Positions 1-6,508 of a stretch of DNA of 20,785 bases are shown here, piece by piece; within the stretch, counting starts at the first letter, position 1, and each line of letters opens with the position of its first letter. Origin of the DNA: a virus. The position numbers were made by a program, and so were the translations under genes. The DNA is taken from positions 1-20,785 of IMG/VR virus record IMGVR_UViG_3300030012_004517. The stretch is one strand, 5' to 3'. The notes below the pieces were generated by a model, which saw only the letters and a program-made list of their open reading frames with translations, was not told the DNA's origin and searched no databases.

Positions 1-2
1 CA

Positions 3-191
3 GAGTTAATTCACTGGAGACTGCAAGCGATGCTTCGTGAGCATTCTTTCCCTGATTTACAATACTTAGGTGTAAGACCTGATAGTATTGGTGTAGATCA
101 ACATTGGTATCGTATCGGCAAGGCGGAAGTGCCTGTAGATTCAATTACAGAATTAGAATGTGAGGCAGAAGATGAAAGTGACACCATTTGA
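3..191 (+). CDS. 3' end of an unrecognised gene (partial, cut by window edge)
   Basis: An open frame enters from the left edge and ends at TGA 189-191, giving the last 62 residues of a protein. The visible part begins ELIHWRLQAML and has a middle section rich in aromatic and charged residues (QHWYRIGK). The tail is acidic and ends CEAEDESDTI. I do not recognise a family. It overlaps the start of the helicase-loader gene by 20 bases if that gene starts at 172, so the two are probably translationally coupled in one replication operon. In T4 the neighbour upstream of gene 59 is gene 33, but this tail does not resemble what I remember of T4 gp33. Its acidic C-terminus is like the protein-interaction tails of many replication proteins, which is only a suggestion. 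Confidence 0.7.
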   Translation, partial: ELIHWRLQAMLREHSFPDLQYLGVRPDSIGVDQHWYRIGKAEVPVDSITELECEAEDESDTI

Positions 192-762
192 AACCTATCA
201 AACATACCTTTCTGTAAAGAATCATTTTTCAAATCCGAAGTATGATTACTTTAAGTATGGTGGTAGGTCAAGAGCAAAGATAGCATCTTTTAATAAGAGA
301 AAAGATAAGTATTGGTTTGAGAAAACATCTAGAAAATATCCAGACAAACAAATTGTAGAATTTTTAGTATCTAATTTTGTATCTGCTGATAATCCACAAA
401 GTCTTTGGATTGGTGAAATTATAAACTCTGGTGAGCGAACGTATTCTGAGTGGTCGAAGACTCAGCAGAGTTTAGGATATATCTTTAAAGAAACAATCAC
501 TGATCTTTTAAATAATAATGATCTTGAAGAATTATTTGATTGTTCTAATGGACATCCACTTTTACTTAAAAAGTATCTGGGTGGAGATATTAATTTAGAG
601 ATACTTGTTATTCTTGAACAGATCTTTTCCTTTGTAAAAGATTTTGATAAGAAATTGACTGATCCAGTGTGGGAAACCGTCAGTATGAAAATAAGGAAGT
701 ACACTCCTTTCATAAATATAGATGTATTCCAATACAAGAAGGTTCTAAGAGAATTGATATGA
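172..762 (+). CDS. 59: gp59-like helicase loader
   Basis: Homologue of T4 gp59, which loads the gp41 replicative helicase onto gp32-covered single-stranded DNA at forks and recombination intermediates. The protein is about 196 residues, close to T4 gp59 (217). The diagnostic stretch is in the N-terminal half: a KYDYFKYGG motif, then FNKRKDKYWFEK, then a block ending SLWIGEI, matching the T4 pattern KYDVIKY, KRRDKYFFQKL and DAWIGDI. The C-terminal half keeps the helical DPVW segment. Start: an ATG also exists at 160, but 172 has a GAGG sequence about 8 bases upstream and gives the MKVTPFETYQTYL start expected for marine relatives. The gene ends in an ATGA overlap with the next gene, and gp32, its partner, lies shortly downstream. 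Confidence 0.9.
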   Translation: MKVTPFETYQTYLSVKNHFSNPKYDYFKYGGRSRAKIASFNKRKDKYWFEKTSRKYPDKQIVEFLVSNFVSADNPQSLWIGEIINSGERTYSEWSKTQQSLGYIFKETITDLLNNNDLEELFDCSNGHPLLLKKYLGGDINLEILVILEQIFSFVKDFDKKLTDPVWETVSMKIRKYTPFINIDVFQYKKVLRELI

Positions 763-1094
763 GTGCTTTTTTTGACTCTGAAATTATCAGAGAAGAATTA
801 GGAGAAATCAATAAACTTCAAGAAGAAGTTTATGGTAAACTAATTTCTTTTCATATGATGGAATATGATGAGCAAGTAGAACATGTTACCAAACTAGCAG
901 ATCTGCTAGATCGTCAACGTGTGATGTATGCCCGTCTATCTTTATCTGATGATCCTGCTGCAATTGAAATGAAAAAGGATTTAAACAAAACAGTTAAACT
1001 GATGGGTTATCCAGAAGGAACTGATATTAAATTCTTATTTGATAATATGCACACAACTATTGAAGCACTGAAAATTTTTCTCGAAACTGCATAA
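759..1094 (+). CDS. DUF1825 family protein
   Basis: A 111-residue mostly helical, acidic protein starting MSAFFDSEIIREEL. The FFDSEI start, the central LLDRQRVMYARLSLSDDP segment and the end built around MHTTIEALKIFL resemble the cyanobacterial DUF1825 family (proteins starting MGFFDSEIV, with a middle LMDRYRIF segment and an MHxTLExMK end). Its function is not known. The start at 759 overlaps the gp59 stop (ATGA), indicating translational coupling; the frame is open 30 codons further upstream, but that part lies inside gp59. It sits between genes 59 and 32. Gene 33, the late-transcription co-activator of 112 residues in T4, lies next to gene 59 in T4, but I see no convincing sequence match to gp33. 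A cyanobacterial-type gene here supports a cyanophage origin. Confidence 0.8.
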   Translation: MSAFFDSEIIREELGEINKLQEEVYGKLISFHMMEYDEQVEHVTKLADLLDRQRVMYARLSLSDDPAAIEMKKDLNKTVKLMGYPEGTDIKFLFDNMHTTIEALKIFLETA

Positions 1095-1097
1095 ATA
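1090..1097 (+). promoter_or_regulatory. late promoter-like box CATAAATA
   Basis: CATAAATA matches T4's late promoter TATAAATA at 7 of 8 bases. It overlaps the stop codon of the DUF1825 gene and would start a transcript around 1103, ahead of the small ORF and gp32. In such AT-rich DNA the match can occur by chance, and it lies in the left arm of a hairpin. Confidence 0.35.
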
Positions 1098-1118
1098 ATT
1101 AGTTACACTAATTATTTT
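1093..1118 (+). terminator. AT-rich hairpin after the DUF1825 gene, possible weak terminator
   Basis: An 11-base perfect inverted repeat, arms 1093-1103 and 1107-1117, flanks a 3-base TAC loop just after the DUF1825 stop and runs into a short T tract (1115-1118). Only one G-C pair is present, so it would be a weak terminator. An RNA-processing signal or an operator are alternatives. Confidence 0.4.
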
Positions 1119-1259
1119 ATGTACCATAAACACGATCAAATTTCAATCCACCGTAATCCACTCAGAGAATACTCAACACCTTTAAAAAGAGAAGAGTACA
1201 AAAGTCCCAAATATCATCAGATTCGTATTTATTTCAAATGCGAAAGAAAAGTTGACTGA
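1119..1259 (+). CDS. possible 46-residue basic small protein
   Basis: An ATG-started frame of 46 codons fills most of the gap between the DUF1825 gene and gp32. The peptide starts MYHKHDQISIHRNPL, is rich in His, Lys, Arg and Tyr, and has one Cys near the end. There is no clear Shine-Dalgarno sequence before the ATG, which directly follows the hairpin. The stop at 1257-1259 overlaps the -35 element of the gp32 promoter. I do not recognise it. The spacing and lack of stops in a 227-base gap make it plausible, but it could be chance. Confidence 0.4.
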   Translation: MYHKHDQISIHRNPLREYSTPLKREEYKSPKYHQIRIYFKCERKVD

Positions 1260-1280
1260 CGAGGACTTTTCTGATATAAT
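1252..1280 (+). promoter_or_regulatory. sigma70-type promoter for gp32
   Basis: TTGACT at 1252-1257 (5 of 6 consensus bases) is followed by an exact 17-base spacer and a perfect TATAAT at 1275-1280. The TG one base before TATAAT makes an extended -10. Transcription would start around 1287, leaving a leader of about 35 bases before gp32. This is a host-RNA-polymerase promoter, consistent with early or middle expression of the single-strand binding protein. Confidence 0.85.
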
Positions 1281-1321
1281 CTAAACATCCCCCGAATCCA
1301 AATTAATCCGAGGTAATCTAA

Positions 1322-2230
1322 ATGTCATTCGCAGACTTAAAAAAACAATCCAAATTAGGTTCTTTGACTGCTAAGTTAGTTAAGCAAGTCGAGAAGATGA
1401 ATAATAATGGAGGGTCAGGTGATGACCGTCTATGGAAACTAGATGTCGATAAATCAGGTAATGGTTATGCTGTTATCAGATTTCTACCTGCACCAAATGG
1501 TGAAGATTTACCATTTGTAAAATTATATTCACATGCCTTCCAAGGACCTGGTGGTTGGTATATTGAAAACTCTCTGACTTCTTTAGGTCAGAAAGATCCA
1601 GTATCCGAGTACAACACATCTTTGTGGAACAACGGAACAGACGCTGGAAAGGAGTTAGCAAGAAAGCAAAAGCGTAAACTAACTTACATTTCCAACATAT
1701 ATGTTGTGAAGGATCCTGCAAATCCAGATAATGAAGGGAAAGTATTCCTATTCAAGTATGGTAAGAAAATCTTTGATAAACTTACTGCTGCGATGCAACC
1801 TGAGTTTGAAGACGAAGAAGCAATCGACCCATTTGATTTCTGGCAGGGTGCTAACTTTAAGTTAAAGGCAAAGAATGTAGCAGGTTATAGAAACTATGAT
1901 AGTTCTGAATTTGCTGCAGTAAGTCCTGTCTTAGATGATGATGATGCTCTTGAAGCATTGTGGAAGAAGCAGTATTCACTCGCTGAATTAGTTGCTTCTG
2001 ATCAGTTCAAGTCATATGACGAATTGAAGAAACGTCTCAATTCAGTTCTTGGAAACGCTGCACCTCGTCAAGATGCAGAAGTAGAAGATGAAGTAGAAAT
2101 CATTGAGAGAGAAAGAGCAGAGCAAGTTGTGACTGCTGCAACCACATCAAGTTCAGCACCAGTAACTGCTAGTGCAGATGCTGATGAGGAAGATACACTC
2201 TCATACTTCGCAAGACTTGCTGAGGAGTGA
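1322..2230 (+). CDS. 32: gp32-like single-stranded DNA-binding protein
   Basis: Homologue of T4 gp32, which coats single-stranded DNA in replication, recombination and repair and recruits gp59 and other proteins. It has 302 residues (T4: 301). The N-terminal basic KKQSKLGS resembles the cooperativity motif. The OB-fold core runs from about residue 36 to 240 and includes KRKLTYISNIYVVKDP, then NEGKVFLFKYGKKI and WQGANFKLKAKNVAGY, each alignable with T4. The C-terminal 60 residues are acidic with a Ser/Thr/Ala-rich linker, as expected for the partner-binding tail, but the last residues (YFARLAEE) differ from T4. Oddity: the protein has no cysteine at all. His71 is kept, but the positions of the T4 zinc ligands Cys77, Cys87 and Cys90 are Ser84, Asp92 and Ser95. 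A GAGG ribosome-binding site lies 8 bases before the ATG. Confidence 0.95.
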   Translation: MSFADLKKQSKLGSLTAKLVKQVEKMNNNGGSGDDRLWKLDVDKSGNGYAVIRFLPAPNGEDLPFVKLYSHAFQGPGGWYIENSLTSLGQKDPVSEYNTSLWNNGTDAGKELARKQKRKLTYISNIYVVKDPANPDNEGKVFLFKYGKKIFDKLTAAMQPEFEDEEAIDPFDFWQGANFKLKAKNVAGYRNYDSSEFAAVSPVLDDDDALEALWKKQYSLAELVASDQFKSYDELKKRLNSVLGNAAPRQDAEVEDEVEIIERERAEQVVTAATTSSSAPVTASADADEEDTLSYFARLAEE

Positions 2231-2301
2231 AGTACAATCAACTCTGTTTGACTCTTTTAGTTATAGCAGCATATTTAAATTTACTACTTAAGTAAAATTA
2301 G

Positions 2302-2327
2302 ACCGTAGAGAAATCTACGGTTTTTTT
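2302..2327 (+). terminator. rho-independent terminator after gp32
   Basis: Arms CCGTAGA (2303-2309) and TCTACGG (2314-2320), extended by one A-T pair, enclose a GAAA tetraloop and are followed by seven T residues (2321-2327). This strong terminator ends gp32 transcription where it meets the convergent minus-strand genes. The stop codon of the HNH gene overlaps the T tract. On the minus strand there is only a weak AT-rich hairpin (2280-2296), so read-through from that side is possible. Confidence 0.9.
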
Positions 2328-2952
2328 ATTTCTGTATTTGACCTTTCTTTTTGTTTTCTTGTTCCTCTGCTCCTCTCAAAAATGCCATGTAAATTGCTCT
2401 TGCTCTGGTCATTTTTTTATCTCCGAGATCTCTAGAACCTTTTTTTAAATTTTCTCTCTGAGAAATAACTCTTCTGTTATCAGATGCATCACCTGGATGA
2501 ATCCTGTGATATCTATCTGTGTATTTTTTTCTATTCATTTGTGGCATGATATGATCTACATCATACTGTTCTCCAGAATCTTGTGATTGTCTCTGTGCAT
2601 CTGCTTTTTGAACTCTCTTTCTTTTTCTTTCAATATTCAATGCTCTTTTTGCAATTTTTTTGGTATTTGGTATAAGATTTCTATTTCCATAATCAATTAG
2701 ATCTTGCATTGAAATGGGTCTCATTACAGATCCTCTTCTTTCTTGTTGATCTTGTCTTGACTTTTTAAGTTTAAAACCGTATCTTCGCTGTCCTTGCTCG
2801 TCTCTACCAACACTTCCAATAATTCTTTTTTCCTTATCTTCATCAGACATCGCTTGATATCTAGCATTTACTTTATTCCACCTTTCTTTTTCTACATCAC
2901 TTCCTGTCTTAGGAAAGTTAACTTCAAAAATAAATTGTAGATAAGTTTTCAT
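2326..2952 (-). CDS. HNH-family (H-N-N type) endonuclease-like protein
   Basis: A 208-residue, strongly basic protein. Its C-terminal third carries an HNH-like signature: VDHIMPQ with His134, GDASDNRR with Asn159, and QRENLKKGSR with Asn168, the spacing of the beta-beta-alpha metal finger. The last position is Asn where classical members have His, as in the H-N-N subgroup. I see no zinc-knuckle cysteines. The first 125 residues are charged and probably helical or disordered, with several KKxRK stretches that could bind DNA. It is the last gene of the minus-strand operon, 4 bases after gp53. It could be a homing endonuclease or a nuclease recruited to packaging or the virion; nothing shows which. 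The start MKTYLQFIFEV is the only well-placed ATG. No clear ribosome-binding site is seen. Confidence 0.75.
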   Translation of the reverse strand: MKTYLQFIFEVNFPKTGSDVEKERWNKVNARYQAMSDEDKEKRIIGSVGRDEQGQRRYGFKLKKSRQDQQERRGSVMRPISMQDLIDYGNRNLIPNTKKIAKRALNIERKRKRVQKADAQRQSQDSGEQYDVDHIMPQMNRKKYTDRYHRIHPGDASDNRRVISQRENLKKGSRDLGDKKMTRARAIYMAFLRGAEEQENKKKGQIQK

Positions 2953-2956
2953 CGGT

Positions 2957-3607
2957 TTAATTTGGATCTGTATTTCTAGTATTCTCTGTTCTTACAAGAG
3001 TTCTACTTACATACTGTGAAGATTTATCGTAAGACATAATTTTTCTCATATCACCTAAGAATAATTGTATGTAAGATGGTCTTAGTAGTGTAATATTTCT
3101 TTTTTGTTCGTTAATGATTGACTCATATTCATAATGAGTAACTCCTCCTACAGGATTTAATGTTGCTGTAGAAGATGTTGGATCTGGTATGGTGAAATCA
3201 GAGTCAACTATCTTACCTTTTGGAAGATAAATTTTACCTGACGAATCTTTTACTTCTGTTGTTTGGTAATATTTAATTTCATTTAAATCTTTACCATACT
3301 TATTTAGTGAATATTCATATAATTCTTTACTACTTAATGGCCATTCATCTCTAATATTAACAATACCTGATGAAGTAATAACTACCCAATCCAAACCAAC
3401 ATCATTATATAAATCACCAGCAACTTGATCTGGTCGAAATCCATCTTTAATATAATAATTTTGTAAGTATGTAATCGAATCCTTAATATCGTCACGTAGT
3501 TTGACTCGACGAAACAAATTTTTTACACGAACGTATTCTTGTGAGGAACTTCTTTCCTTAAATGGTGACTGATAGTCTATATTTGGTAATTCTCTGAAAT
3601 AAGTCAT
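2957..3607 (-). CDS. 53: gp53-like baseplate wedge protein
   Basis: Homologue of T4 gp53, a baseplate wedge component that helps join wedges around the hub. It has 216 residues (T4: 196). The N-terminal half holds the recognisable block: NYYIKDGFRPDQVAGDLYND followed by LDWVVI, matching the T4 pattern TYYIKGSPRPEELANAIYGN with YWVLL. The WPLSSKELYEYSLNKYG segment after it also matches. The C-terminus ends in a helix with FLGDMRKIM, like FMNDLIRIM in T4. Its start overlaps the gp48 stop (TAATG), with a strong AGGAGG about 12 bases before the ATG. It lies in the minus-strand block with gp48 and gp4, so it is probably expressed late. Confidence 0.9.
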   Translation of the reverse strand: MTYFRELPNIDYQSPFKERSSSQEYVRVKNLFRRVKLRDDIKDSITYLQNYYIKDGFRPDQVAGDLYNDVGLDWVVITSSGIVNIRDEWPLSSKELYEYSLNKYGKDLNEIKYYQTTEVKDSSGKIYLPKGKIVDSDFTIPDPTSSTATLNPVGGVTHYEYESIINEQKRNITLLRPSYIQLFLGDMRKIMSYDKSSQYVSRTLVRTENTRNTDPN

Positions 3608-4713
3608 TAGTAACCAACTCCTCCTTTAGATTCTTCGTAATCTTCCTTGAATAGAGGATTGATTTCTTTAAACTGACATTCCACTAAAATGTGTGTGGGT
3701 GTACCATCATAGAATGAAGAATAAGATCCACTCGCTGTATAATTTACTTTCATATCACTTAAAAATGTTGGTAAAAACTTATTCAAAAATGGATGAGGTT
3801 TATTTTCTTTTTTATATGTAAGTTGAAATATACTTGGGGCACCAATAAAGATTCCATTTTTTGCTTCGTCGGTTTTGTTACGACTTGGAGCCATTTCATA
3901 TTTAAGTGTTTTTATTATATTCATCACAGTTATAGCTTCTGACCGATTTCTGGGAAAAAATTCAAAACGTAATGGAAAAACACGAAGTCCAACACCATTG
4001 AATAATAATTCGAGATTAGGATTAAGCACTTGACCAGTCGCTCTTGAGATTAATTGATTTGGAGTAACATTACCTCCTAATGCACCAATTAAAGATCCAG
4101 AAAGAGTTGCAGCAAATATATTTTGTGTATCGGTATCTCCTAATATTTCTGCTGACTTTCCGAGTGCTGCAGTTGCTGCACTTTTTAATCTGTCGATAGG
4201 TTGATTTGGACTAAATCCTGCAGAGACTAGTGCTGTTCCAAATGCTTCAAGTGGATTTAATGATCCCTCACCATATTGAACACCTTGTGTATCAGTTACA
4301 TTTCGAGGTATTGGAAGATTGATTATATGTTTTAAACTTTTATTTTTACTTCTTTCTCCTATATTTTTTCTATTTGTATCAGATCCCCTACTTAATGCAA
4401 AGTTCGTAGCATTATCTGTGGTCACTCCACCAGCTGCCTTTAGAATCTTATCACCTTCATTTGTACTGCCTTCTTCATCAGCAGCAAAAGTAAAAGCAGG
4501 TAACGTTAATCCTGGTGGAGTATAATCTTCTATAATTATCTCAAGATACTCGGCTTTTGAATCATTATCACGTGATATCGGGTAATTCATAATTTTGGGT
4601 GTTCCAATACCCCTTTTAGTATTACCTTTTTTATTTTCTTCTTTTTTGCCACTTTCGACAGTTGTTCCAAACGTATTGGAGTCAAATTCTTGTGTGACAG
4701 TATATTCAGCCAT
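3607..4713 (-). CDS. 48: gp48-like baseplate tail-tube cap protein
   Basis: Homologue of T4 gp48, the ring that links the hub to the tail tube and starts tube assembly with gp54. It has 368 residues, like T4 gp48 (364). The N-terminal part is Lys/Asp/Asn-rich. A small Ala/Gly-rich helical part follows at about residues 155-215. The conserved tube-fold part begins near residue 231 with NPNLELLFNGVGLRVF, followed by the FFPRNRSEAITVMNIIKTLKYEM block typical of tube-related proteins. The C-terminal part gives the strands around SDMKVNYTASGSYSSF. The ribosome-binding site is weak. A late-type box overlaps the stop codon of the gene before it. gp54 could be an alternative label because the two proteins share the fold, but length and context favour gp48. 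Confidence 0.85.
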   Translation of the reverse strand: MAEYTVTQEFDSNTFGTTVESGKKEENKKGNTKRGIGTPKIMNYPISRDNDSKAEYLEIIIEDYTPPGLTLPAFTFAADEEGSTNEGDKILKAAGGVTTDNATNFALSRGSDTNRKNIGERSKNKSLKHIINLPIPRNVTDTQGVQYGEGSLNPLEAFGTALVSAGFSPNQPIDRLKSAATAALGKSAEILGDTDTQNIFAATLSGSLIGALGGNVTPNQLISRATGQVLNPNLELLFNGVGLRVFPLRFEFFPRNRSEAITVMNIIKTLKYEMAPSRNKTDEAKNGIFIGAPSIFQLTYKKENKPHPFLNKFLPTFLSDMKVNYTASGSYSSFYDGTPTHILVECQFKEINPLFKEDYEESKGGVGY

Positions 4714-4725
4714 TTATCTTTTTAA

Positions 4726-5184
4726 CTATTTAGGAGGATTCATTTGGAAATTCTGAAATGGTATCAATTCAAGGTCTTTTAACTCATCAGTGGTGACTTG
4801 ATACAATCCACCTTGTATCTCTGGATAACTATATTTTCGATTTCGACCCCAATGAAAATTGAATCCGATGAATCCATATGAGAAAACTTCTGTTACTTGG
4901 ACAAGCGGATTTAGATCAAAACGTATTTCAGGTGTCTTCGCCATGTATCGAAAGATGTAAAGTGAACCTGGTATTGGAACTATCGGACCCTCTCTTAATA
5001 CACTTTTAACTCTCTGAGCAAGATCATCTGGATTTGTTATTCGTGCCAGACTATCAGAAATAGGACGAATTCGATTATCAATTGTGTCTTCTGGTCTATC
5101 ATCCCTATACAAACCCTCATCAATTAACTTAGCACGAAGATTAAGTAATGCTTTTGGTGATAGTCTTCTCGCTCTACGTGCCAT
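4726..5184 (-). CDS. conserved phage protein of unknown function, probably virion-associated
   Basis: A 152-residue protein with a basic N-terminus (MARRARRLSPKAL), a helical first half, and a compact second half. The second half begins PGSLYIFRYMAKTPEIRFD and continues with a strand-rich core around FSYGFIGFNFHWG and YSYPEIQGGLYQV. This resembles a small beta-barrel-like domain seen in many tailed-phage proteins of unknown role (a PGxMYxFxY start, then a GFxGxNxH motif). It overlaps the 3' end of gp4 by 11 bases and is followed closely by gp48, so head-tail joining or baseplate assembly is a reasonable guess from context only. A good GGAG/AGGA ribosome-binding site precedes the ATG. Confidence 0.75.
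   Translation of the reverse strand: MARRARRLSPKALLNLRAKLIDEGLYRDDRPEDTIDNRIRPISDSLARITNPDDLAQRVKSVLREGPIVPIPGSLYIFRYMAKTPEIRFDLNPLVQVTEVFSYGFIGFNFHWGRNRKYSYPEIQGGLYQVTTDELKDLELIPFQNFQMNPPK
4727..4733 (-). promoter_or_regulatory. late promoter-like box CTAAATA before gp48
   Basis: The minus strand reads CTAAATA, overlapping the stop codon of the preceding gene and ending 13 bases before the gp48 ATG. It is the same heptamer found twice between the divergent operons. The leader it would give is very short, about 7 bases. Confidence 0.4.
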
Positions 5185-5620
5185 ATTTGATTCCTAACTC
5201 CTTTTCTGTTAATACTTTAAATTGAAAACCACGATCTTTGCACCATTCATTTGCTGCGTTCCACTTTGCTTGATTTTTTGCATACTCGTATGCTTCACGT
5301 AGATAACCCTTTGTTTGTCTTTTTGGTTTTGTGGGTGGTTTTGTTTGTCGATCAGGTTTAATTTCGATGATGTATCGTTTTACGACATCTTTACTCTCTT
5401 GTACTTTGATATAGAAGTCTGGATAATACCTATGTGCACGATTATCGACTGGAGACCGATACCATACATACATTTCTTCACTGCCCCATTCAAGTATTCT
5501 CTCATTTGTATCACAGTAAACCATAAACTTTCTTTCCCAAAGTGATCTATAAATGATATTTGTGGGATTACCCCTATACTTTCGAGGATAAGATGGTTGA
5601 TATTTACCCTTGTAAGACAT
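5174..5620 (-). CDS. 4: gp4-like head-completion protein, PD-(D/E)XK nuclease fold
   Basis: Homologue of T4 gp4 (also called gp50), needed to complete DNA-filled heads before tail joining. It has 148 residues, near the T4 size. The start MSYKGKYQPSYPRKYRGNP, the block YRSLWERKFMVYCD and the EWGSEE segment match T4 closely. The nuclease motif is visible: Asp68 in YYPDFYI, then Glu86 and Lys88 in IIEIKP, with Glu29 upstream as a likely fourth residue. T4-type gp4 has been reported as a structure-specific nuclease acting in morphogenesis, so the intact residues suggest activity here. It is the first gene of the minus-strand operon; a late-type box lies 27 bases upstream. No clear ribosome-binding site is seen. 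Confidence 0.93.
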   Translation of the reverse strand: MSYKGKYQPSYPRKYRGNPTNIIYRSLWERKFMVYCDTNERILEWGSEEMYVWYRSPVDNRAHRYYPDFYIKVQESKDVVKRYIIEIKPDRQTKPPTKPKRQTKGYLREAYEYAKNQAKWNAANEWCKDRGFQFKVLTEKELGIKYGT

Positions 5621-5627
5621 CTAAATA
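5621..5627 (+). promoter_or_regulatory. late promoter-like box CTAAATA, rightward
   Basis: CTAAATA directly abuts the gp4 start codon and lies 28 bases before the GTG start of the tube-fold gene. It resembles the T4 late box TATAAATA. It would drive the long plus-strand hub and fibre block. Confidence 0.55.
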
Positions 5628-5647
5628 ATAATAAGACAAGTTTTAGG

Positions 5648-5654
5648 TATTTAG
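5648..5654 (-). promoter_or_regulatory. late promoter-like box CTAAATA, leftward
   Basis: The minus strand reads CTAAATA here, 27 bases upstream of the gp4 start. It faces the rightward copy at 5621-5627 in an almost symmetrical arrangement. It would drive the gp4 to HNH operon. Confidence 0.55.
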
Positions 5655-5655
5655 A

Positions 5656-6480
5656 GTGGTAAGACCCCGTAGAATATCAGATTTCAAACCTACATTTACA
5701 AATTTAGCACAAACATCTCATTATCAAGTGATATTTGGCGGTTTACCTCTTGGTGTAAGACAACATCTAAGTGTTAGAGGAGTTAATTATAGATTTATTA
5801 CTGAGACATCTGGTTTACTTTGTAGTAATGCTGTAATTCCTGGTAGTACACTAGCAGACGCAAAAATAATCGGTCATTTTCAGGGTGTAACTGAGAATAT
5901 GACTCATTCTCGCATTTTTCCTGATATAACATTTGAATTTTATGTAGATAAAGATTATAAATTACTTAAATTTTTTGAACATTATATTGAATTTGTTGCA
6001 AACGGATCGAGATATGATATGTCTAAAAAGGATTATTTTTTCCAAATGGAGTATCCTGATGATTATAAAATGGAGAAAACGAGATTAATTAAATTTGATA
6101 GGGATTATGATGCAGAGATGGAATATAACTTTTTTGGAATGTATCCATTTCAAATGGCGAATACACCTGTTAAATATGAAAATTCTGAAGTTTTAAAAAT
6201 AAGTGTTAATTTTCATGTGGATAGATATGCAGCAGGAAGTTTTTCAAGTTATGATGTATATCGAGGAAGATATAATGATCTAAAGGAAAATTTCTTAGCA
6301 GCTAAAGCAAAACAAGATGAGATAACCAGTTTTAATAAAAATAATAATAAATCAAGATATACAGTAAATAATAATTCTTCTGATGGTATTCCAAAAGACG
6401 CATCTAGTGCAAGTTTAGAAAGTAATATTGTATCATCCAATTCGGAATCTGTTACAACGAACAATAATGAACCCTCATAA
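5656..6480 (+). CDS. tail-tube-fold baseplate protein (gp19/gp54-like)
   Basis: A 274-residue structural protein, related to T4-type tube-fold proteins by its pattern rather than strong identity. The first 200 residues hold it: SDFKPTFTNLAQTSHYQVIF near the N-terminus, VNYRFITETSGLLCSNAVIP, FPDITFEFYVDKDYKLLKFFEHY, and FDRDYDAEMEYNFFGMYPF. I recognise this as a conserved protein of marine T4-like phages. Tube and tube-initiator proteins share this arrangement of strands, so gp54 (tube initiator) is the best guess because gp48 is encoded next door on the other strand. The last 70 residues are Ser/Asn-rich and probably disordered. The start is GTG, chosen because the frame begins at the conserved V-RPRRISDF and an AGG lies 8 bases before it. 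Confidence 0.7.
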   Translation: MVRPRRISDFKPTFTNLAQTSHYQVIFGGLPLGVRQHLSVRGVNYRFITETSGLLCSNAVIPGSTLADAKIIGHFQGVTENMTHSRIFPDITFEFYVDKDYKLLKFFEHYIEFVANGSRYDMSKKDYFFQMEYPDDYKMEKTRLIKFDRDYDAEMEYNFFGMYPFQMANTPVKYENSEVLKISVNFHVDRYAAGSFSSYDVYRGRYNDLKENFLAAKAKQDEITSFNKNNNKSRYTVNNNSSDGIPKDASSASLESNIVSSNSESVTTNNNEPS

Positions 6481-6483
6481 ATA
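6476..6483 (+). promoter_or_regulatory. late promoter-like box CATAAATA before gp26
   Basis: CATAAATA matches the T4 late box at 7 of 8 bases. It overlaps the stop codon of the tube-fold gene and ends 25 bases before the gp26 ATG, a suitable distance for a short leader. Confidence 0.5.
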
Positions 6484-6508
6484 AATTAACTGAACTGAAT
6501 TAATAATC

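Noticed and set aside
160-171. Earlier ATG for gp59
   Set aside because: It would add MRQK and lie before the better-spaced GAGG-ATG at 172; relatives start near MKVTPFETY.
669-758. Thirty-codon upstream extension of the DUF1825 gene
   Set aside because: It lies inside gp59, has no ribosome-binding site, and the family start MSAFFDSEI begins at 759 with an ATGA overlap.
1476-1721. Antisense frame within gp32
   Set aside because: The plus-strand frame has clear gp32 homology throughout; the antisense protein has no recognisable feature.
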